Source: Chaetoceros tenuissimus (Eukaryota; Bacillariophyta; Thalassiosirophyceae; Chaetocerotales; Chaetocerotaceae). From it: a stretch of 64,000 nt of DNA. The position numbers were made by a program, and so were the translations under genes. Where the stretch lies: positions 1,674,001 through 1,738,000 of the forward strand of contig BLLK01000020.1 of assembly GCA_021927905.1 (NCBI GenBank), written 5' to 3'. Numbering within the stretch: position 1 is the stretch's first letter; each line of letters opens with the position of its first letter. The notes beneath the pieces are model-generated. The model had not been told where the DNA came from and did not search any database. It saw only the letters and a program-made list of their open reading frames with translations. Of the stretch, positions 58,599-64,000 are shown one piece after another.

Positions 58599-61500
58599 CA
58601 GGCGATGGTATTACGTGTACTAATAGCCCGCTGCGGGACCACGAACTCACAAGTAGAGGTAGGATGAGCGCATTGTACTGTATTAAGAGTCGCCAGCATC
58701 CACCCTAGAGCTCTATATGTATAGAGAACATGACCTCAGGAGACAGAGTCTCTTGAGGCCTGGTGCATGCATGATGGTATACCAATCATACACGCTACAA
58801 GTAGGCTGTCCGCAGATGGCCTACAGGGGTACTTCGGAGGAAGAGGTCCTCTGATGTACCAGTAAATTATTTATAACCTAAGCTATTCCTTAGCCTGTGA
58901 TGTAGTTGGTTGTGTATTCAATGGTTGGGGTTGTCAGGATTGTATCGTCTTGGTCTGTCATTGGGATGGTCTGAATAGTCTTCGTCTTGTTGTTCGTATG
59001 TGATTTTCCATGGGGCAGTGATGTGGTGTAGGGCTTGGCTATAGTTTTCATCAGGAGGATGGCATGTAGGAGCTTTCTTGATGGAGTTGCCTTAAGTTCT
59101 CTGGAGAAGTTAGCATGAAACGTAATAATGAGGTATATCATCATGAGCGCGTGGAGAGTGGGATCTTCGTTTCGGTCGAGCTCCCTGATGGCTATGTCCG
59201 TGGTGAGGATGTTATCTTTCGATGGCAGGTCCCGTCCCATGTCATTTGGATTGAAGCATAGTCGTATTTGAAATGGTGGAAAGCATGGCATTGGCGGATA
59301 GAATGTACGGATGAATGTGACTGGTGTCTTGTAAATACGTTCATTTGGGATGGTCAGAGTCTGTTTTGGCGTAGGAGAGTTTCCATGGACAAGTTACGAG
59401 GTTGAGGGCATACGTAGCGGTATGAATCATCATGGAGGATGGCCTGAAGATAGATGCTTTCTTTGTGGAGTTGCCTGAGATTGTCAGGAGAGGTGAGCAT
59501 GAGGTTTGAGACTGTGTCGTGGTTTAGATATTGTAGCTGAAAGTTGTGATCGAATCCCCTTCAGATCGTAGGAATTTTGGTTTACTCCTAGATTATTACG
59601 CAAGATGTAGTTTTGGACATTTTATGGGAATTGATTTGACAAGTATAATTATAATATGAGAGGGCTATCTAAAAGGGCCTCTTATGAAATATTTATCCTC
59701 GTAATTGCAGGTAGTCATTATCTGGTTCGTCCATGATGTGAGAGACGTACTTGGATAAAGGCAGAAAATTAATGTGTACGAAAGAGTTATTAAGGGGGGG
59801 TATTTGTCTTTGCCACAGATGTTACATTCTGGGATATATACTCATTGTGTTTTTAGATAGAGTTTTGTTTATTTGTGGAGTAAGAGATACTGCACCACTT
59901 TTGTCACTTTGTGATCAAGCGTATGCCTAGGTTTTTATTTAATCGAATCATAGCTTTGTCCATTTCGATTTATTTTCGGAAGTAGTCTATCAAGGTCGTG
60001 TGCGGAGTCTATGCTCCGTGCAGGGTCATGTCCAAAGAACATATTTTCACGAATGAGTTGAATGTAGTGACGATGGTTTTAATGCAAATTTGGATGGATT
60101 TAAGTATCGCATGCTGTTGGTTTTGCCACTCTGATGAGGAATGCTTGTGTCCAAACCATAGACCACTGTAGTTTCCGGAATTCAGTTTATAGAAGCTGGT
60201 AGACGAAATCATGAAAGATTGCTTTTCTCGTCAAAAATACATGATAGTAAGTCTTGTCTTCTGACACTATATATGTAGATGAAGCATCCTGTGTTGGTCG
60301 GTGATATTGCTAGTAATATGAACCACCATAAGAGATAAGATCCCCATGTATGTGCTTTTGTGACGGTCAGGATTATTGAACTGTCCCATTTTCACTGTGT
60401 TATGTTACTCCCTTCTTTTATAGCGGTGCCAATTTGGTTCAGAGGATATGGTACAGTGTTGTCAGCAGTATGAAGTGTAAATAGGGGCGTTGTATATTTT
60501 TCTTTGCATTTGTGACAGAGGAGTTGGAGGAATTGTTTCAAGGGGCGTTACGGTGAGCAGGCATTTTTGGATGAAAAAGCAATTGAGCTGTTCATTTCAT
60601 GTTGAAGATAGTTGAGGCGTTTCTAGTGCTAGTGGATGCAGGATTCTTTGATTGGCACATTTATGATAAAAAGATGTTTGCATGTAGGAAAGAGGCACAT
60701 TGCTATGAGATGTGGTGCGACGATAGACGATAAGAAGGAGTTGTATTTTTGCTACGTAAAATATCATCTTTGTTGTACGTAAGACGTAAGTAGTAAAAAT
60801 AAGAGGAATGCATCATGAACGGAAGAGAGGAACACGATGTACGTATTCTCAAGGTATTAGAAGAAGACCCGGAGATGAAGATGGAAAGTGTACGTAATAG
60901 TGCAAAAAATAATTTTCTTGTCATAGGCAGTAGAAATGAAATCGTTTTGGGCAGATAGAGTGCATTTCGAAAGCAAGCAAGTTGACTGCCGCATGAATGG
61001 AAGGACTGTGGGAGGTACGTACTTGCCTGTATCCACTAGAACCATCAGCCAGTAAGGTGAAAAGAACATGTTTTTGGAAAACCCGGAGAGGGTGAAGTAT
61101 TCAGGAAAAACTGTCATAAGAAGAAACAATTCAACGTCATGTAGACGGAGAAGTGAAAAGTTAGGTTGTTGTCGCACTAAGCTAGGGTGGGCGCCGGTAG
61201 GTATGGTGGTGTGGAATTGGAGTGTTTCCAGGTAAGGTAGGTAAGGTTGAGGCAGATTAACTGCAAACAACCATAGTTTGCTTGACGCAAATGGTTGGGG
61301 TGGTGAGATTGAGGTCAATGTAGCCAGAAGGCTAAGAAAAGGCAGAGGCAATCCATGAAAATACCATGAAAAGCATTGCTCTACGAGGTGTGGTATGAAT
61401 ATGTACGAGGACGTTTTCGACACAGGATGTGTTTCAAGCAAAAACTAGCTTTGGAGAAAGCTAGTGTGTTTCGGCTCCAATTGAGCTCAAAACACATGGG

Positions 61501-61739
61501 ATATGCTATACTTACCTATATGTATATAGGCGTGTGGTTGGTGGGTCATCAGCTCTCTCTTGGGATTCCGCATTTGCAAGTTTTGACTATCCCAACTTTC
61601 AAAACGAGTCGAGTCATATTGAATGCCCCTGTTCCATGGAATTGCAGTAGATTAGGTATATCCAAGAACGAACCTAACCAATCAGAAGTATGCACATCTC
61701 TCAAATCGGCAAGAAGAAACATAAAGCTCTGAAAGGCTC

Positions 61740-63605
61740 TTTTAGCTACTTCTTTGCTAGCAGCTAGATATGTCACGTCCAAAAGAAAAGATACCAATAA
61801 AGAAACAAAAATGAAAAGAAGAGTGTCTTTCACTACTCAAAATATTGCCATGGGTGCTTTGCCTGATTATATGGAAATGTTTGAACCGGTCATTCAGGTT
61901 CTAATTTCATTTCCATCCATCAAAGAAATGCCTACAGAAGAAGAAATTACGAATACGCTTGTTCCTAGATTTCTCAAGCTTGATAGGATGAAAGGTATTC
62001 CTCGGAATTTAGGTAAAGAGTGGGCATTTGTACCAAAAGAAAATCTTAATCCTGAGCAATTTGTCAGATCTGTAGATGTGACTTGCAATTCTATAAAAGA
62101 ATTAGGCAATCAAGCTCAGAAATTAAACGACGATGAGCTAAGAGCTAAGGAGAGGGACTTACCATGGTGGGAATTTGTGCTTTTGAGGAATCATAGCAAG
62201 GAATTTCCAGAGTCCATGCTTGTTTTAAGAATTGATCATGCTATTGGAGATGGTTTATCTATTGGAAGAATATGTTCTCTCATTATGACTAACATGGATG
62301 GATCACAAGTACATAGTCTAATTCCTTCAAATTTGGTTTTGAATAAGAAGAAAAGTTCAATCATACAGGAAAAAATGAAGCTATCAGAAATGTTATTGCT
62401 ACCACTAAGAACTATCAAAGCATGTTTCAGCATCCTTTTTTTGCCTTGTACACGAGTAGATCATCAAATCGCTTTCTCAAAAGGGGTAGTAGGAAGACAT
62501 GCCAAAAATTCTGGAGTTAGGAACCTCATAGTTTTCGATGAAATACCACTTGACTTTGTGAAGAGAATCAAGAACAAGGCCAAGATATCTCTTAATGATG
62601 TTTTGATAGTAACTCTCTCCCAAGCCATCCATGATTTCTGCCATTATAAAGAGTGTTCGGTCATCAAGAAGGGGAGACGTGTCATTTGTAAAGCAACAAT
62701 GACTTTTGGAATCCCTAGCGATCACCCTGATTTAAACGAAGTTCTCCATAATGGTTGGTACCCTTTATCATTAAGTTTGGGTGTAGGCCATGAAGATATA
62801 TTCCAACGTATAAAGCACGTGACAAAGGGCACAAAGGAATTGAAAACAACCCCGATTGTAGTGTTCCAAGCTCTGTTACAAGATAAAGTCTTGGCATTAT
62901 TACCAAGAAAGCTCAGTCAACATATTGCAGGTGCTGTCTATAAAGCTCATTCTTTGACATGTACTAATGTTCCAGGGCCACAAAAGCAAGTTATGGTGAT
63001 GGACAAACCTGTCTCGAATTGCCGTTTCTCGATTGGGCACCTACATTCAGTTCTTTCTATGCTTTCCTATGATGGAAAAATCAATGTGACATTGGTTGCA
63101 GACGATGATGCTATAACAGACGTGCATTTATTTCCTGTTTTCTTTCATCGTGCATTAGTTAAGCTTGGTGAAGCATTTGAAGTAGAAGTACCTCAAGAGG
63201 TAAAGAACGCGTGTAGTCTTGACCAGAGCTCAATTTAAAAAGGTGTACTACATATTTACATTACCAATACATCCTATGTAATCATACTTAAAATCTATTA
63301 TACGTATTTCGTTCTAGAGAAGGTATCGTTATTTTGAATCTATCTTTGTGAAGTCGACCGACCGTCTTGAAAAAAGTCTTCGATCCCTTCGTAACTATTT
63401 TTTTATTGAAAATTTTCTCGTCCATAGTAGTAAATTATTTTTAAAATCAAGTATGCATACTGCTTTTGAATTGAAAATCAAATATTCGAATGTTTTTGGT
63501 GGAAGTAATTTCGAAAACCAACAAGATAAACTCTGAAGGAGGTTTCGTGTCAAAGATTTTGCTCTCTGAGCTCCAGGTCACTTTCCATTATATCCATTCC
63601 TGCAC
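61740..63605. repeat. 1.86-kb direct repeat, copy 2
   Basis: See copy 1. The 5' edge here joins unrelated sequence (GAAAGGCTC|TTTTAGC). The 3' edge runs into the promoter of the next gene (start 63642) with only ~36 bp between. Confidence 0.9.
61811..63238 (+). CDS. WS/DGAT-type acyltransferase, 5'-truncated copy
   Basis: The body is the same as in the upstream gene, with the DHAIGDG catalytic motif at residues 142-148 of this shorter frame. The duplication starts inside codon 16 of the complete copy, so the ATG and the N-terminal hydrophobic anchor are lost. The first in-frame ATG is at 61811 (MKRRVSF), giving 475 aa. No promoter is obvious: upstream is degenerate sequence with an in-frame stop at 61730-61732. 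If expressed it would be soluble or peripheral; a young pseudogene is at least as likely. Lack of any other lesion fits very recent origin or gene conversion. Confidence 0.6.
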   Translation: MKRRVSFTTQNIAMGALPDYMEMFEPVIQVLISFPSIKEMPTEEEITNTLVPRFLKLDRMKGIPRNLGKEWAFVPKENLNPEQFVRSVDVTCNSIKELGNQAQKLNDDELRAKERDLPWWEFVLLRNHSKEFPESMLVLRIDHAIGDGLSIGRICSLIMTNMDGSQVHSLIPSNLVLNKKKSSIIQEKMKLSEMLLLPLRTIKACFSILFLPCTRVDHQIAFSKGVVGRHAKNSGVRNLIVFDEIPLDFVKRIKNKAKISLNDVLIVTLSQAIHDFCHYKECSVIKKGRRVICKATMTFGIPSDHPDLNEVLHNGWYPLSLSLGVGHEDIFQRIKHVTKGTKELKTTPIVVFQALLQDKVLALLPRKLSQHIAGAVYKAHSLTCTNVPGPQKQVMVMDKPVSNCRFSIGHLHSVLSMLSYDGKINVTLVADDDAITDVHLFPVFFHRALVKLGEAFEVEVPQEVKNACSLDQSSI

Positions 63606-63641
63606 CCGAGGTTTCTAGATCTTGTCTTCCTCTTCGCAAGT

Positions 63642-64000
63642 ATGACTAAAGAAAGGTCACGGAAGCCTTCAGTGTTGATGTCTCGCAAGTTTTCTTGCGC
63701 TGATGATTTGAATATTTCCACAGTTGCTAAACCAAGCGACCGAATTCATTCTTCAAAAGAGAACGACCAAATAAAATTACAGGCTCTGACTTTCAGTGAA
63801 GAACCTCTCTGGATCAAAGAGGCAGTAGATGATTTGAAAGCAAAGAGTAAGTCATTTCTCGCATGTAAATGTTTGCATTATTGAGTCGAATCTCTCTTAT
63901 AGTTTCCACATAGTCACTGCTAATGATATCTCCAAGGAGCGTAGACAAAAAGAACTTGATTCAATCCCTCTTTTTGAATACTCTGTAGAATCGAAGGATA
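63642..64000 (+). CDS. 5' part of an unrecognised gene (runs off the right edge)
   Basis: Exon 1, 63642-63846, begins with ATG (MTKERSRKPSVLMSRKFSC) and codes a basic, serine-rich N-terminus without a signal peptide. The donor is A|GTAAGT. An acceptor CATAG at 63909-63913 gives exon 2 from 63914, in phase (junction codon ATC), and reads ITANDISKERRQKELDSI to the window edge. An earlier acceptor (TTATAG at 63902) would hit a stop. No family is recognised. The ATG lies 36 bp after the end of the direct repeat, so its promoter overlaps the duplicated segment and copy 1 may carry a promoter relic. Confidence 0.55.

Larger units (their letters stand above)
58121..61739. other. Repeat tail and 3.25-kb degenerate insert between acyltransferase copies
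   Basis: 58121-58485 is the 3' part of direct-repeat copy 1. From 58486 on, the sequence is different: the TTTAGG repeat, a TA microsatellite, then a G/T-rich plus strand with no convincing gene. Minus-strand frames at 58890-59291 and 60857-61441 are degenerate. Two diverged copies of a ~130-bp segment, about 58995-59125 and 59370-59507, share GGAGGATGGC and TGGAGTTGCCT; on the minus strand both contain a motif like MLTSP-x-NLRQLH-x-ES in a frame broken by stops. This looks like decayed repetitive or former coding DNA. Confidence 0.5.

Noticed and set aside
58890-59291. 133-codon minus-strand frame in the insert
   Set aside because: Part of a degenerate repeated segment whose other copy is broken by stops; no family recognised.
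59541-59570. GATCGAATCCCC resembling a tRNA B box
   Set aside because: No matching A box, acceptor stem or anticodon arm could be found around it.
60857-61441. 194-codon minus-strand frame in the insert
   Set aside because: Leucine/proline-rich translation of a G-rich strand, no motif, no clear start context; likely chance or decay.

Overview
The window looks like nuclear DNA from a diatom, probably a centric species, though I cannot fix the genus. The evidence is protein-coding genes on both strands with short GT-AG introns (about 65-190 nt) and AT-rich spacers. Many N-termini are a signal peptide followed by an AF/GF/SF-type motif, as in nucleus-encoded diatom plastid proteins. There is also a membrane-anchored AdoMet decarboxylase/aminopropyltransferase fusion of the kind linked to diatom long-chain polyamines. 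I found no rRNA, tRNA or CRISPR array.

Layout. 0-0.36 kb: the 5' end of a minus-strand gene that runs off the left edge. 1.2-5.9 kb: a complete three-exon sodium:solute symporter gene and a near-identical truncated copy that precisely lacks intron 2. 5.9-11 kb: a cysteine-rich single-pass membrane protein, a small unknown protein, a 215-bp tandem repeat and a PAP2 lipid phosphatase. 11-19.5 kb: the polyamine fusion gene, a GH72-like glucanosyltransferase, a DUF4336-like plastid protein and two unknown membrane proteins.

19.9-38.9 kb: five paralogous genes, called A-E here, in one cluster. Each has a conserved N-terminal domain and 2-7 copies of a ~75-residue C-x8-C-x3/4-C-x3/5-H zinc-finger-like module. 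Gene A has an in-frame TAG between modules 5 and 6. Genes B and C are convergent and share an intron at the same codon position. A secreted M11 (gametolysin-type) metallopeptidase gene of 11 exons sits inside the cluster, with a tandem array of exon+intron units coding a Pro/Thr/Ser linker and a 16-nt micro-exon carrying a zinc ligand.

39-54.6 kb: a dense block of ordinary genes: aquaporin, GluTR-like protein, arogenate dehydrogenase, RbfA, sulfotransferase, PTAR1-like prenyltransferase subunit, several plastid-targeted unknowns, and a C2H2/RGG nuclear protein. Six of these ten have plastid-type presequences.

54.6-64 kb is rearranged. An inverted repeat duplicates the 5' leader of a WS/DGAT-type acyltransferase gene towards the divergent RGG zinc-finger gene. 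A 732-bp DNA transposon with imperfect 29-bp inverted ends and an 8-bp target duplication is inserted in one arm; the other arm preserves the empty site. The acyltransferase gene body is present twice as ~1.86-kb near-identical direct repeats around 3.25 kb of degenerate sequence, and a TTTAGG repeat lies exactly at one junction. The window ends in the first two exons of another gene.

Several open reading frames extend upstream through TTG or GTG. Starts given here are the first plausible in-frame ATG.
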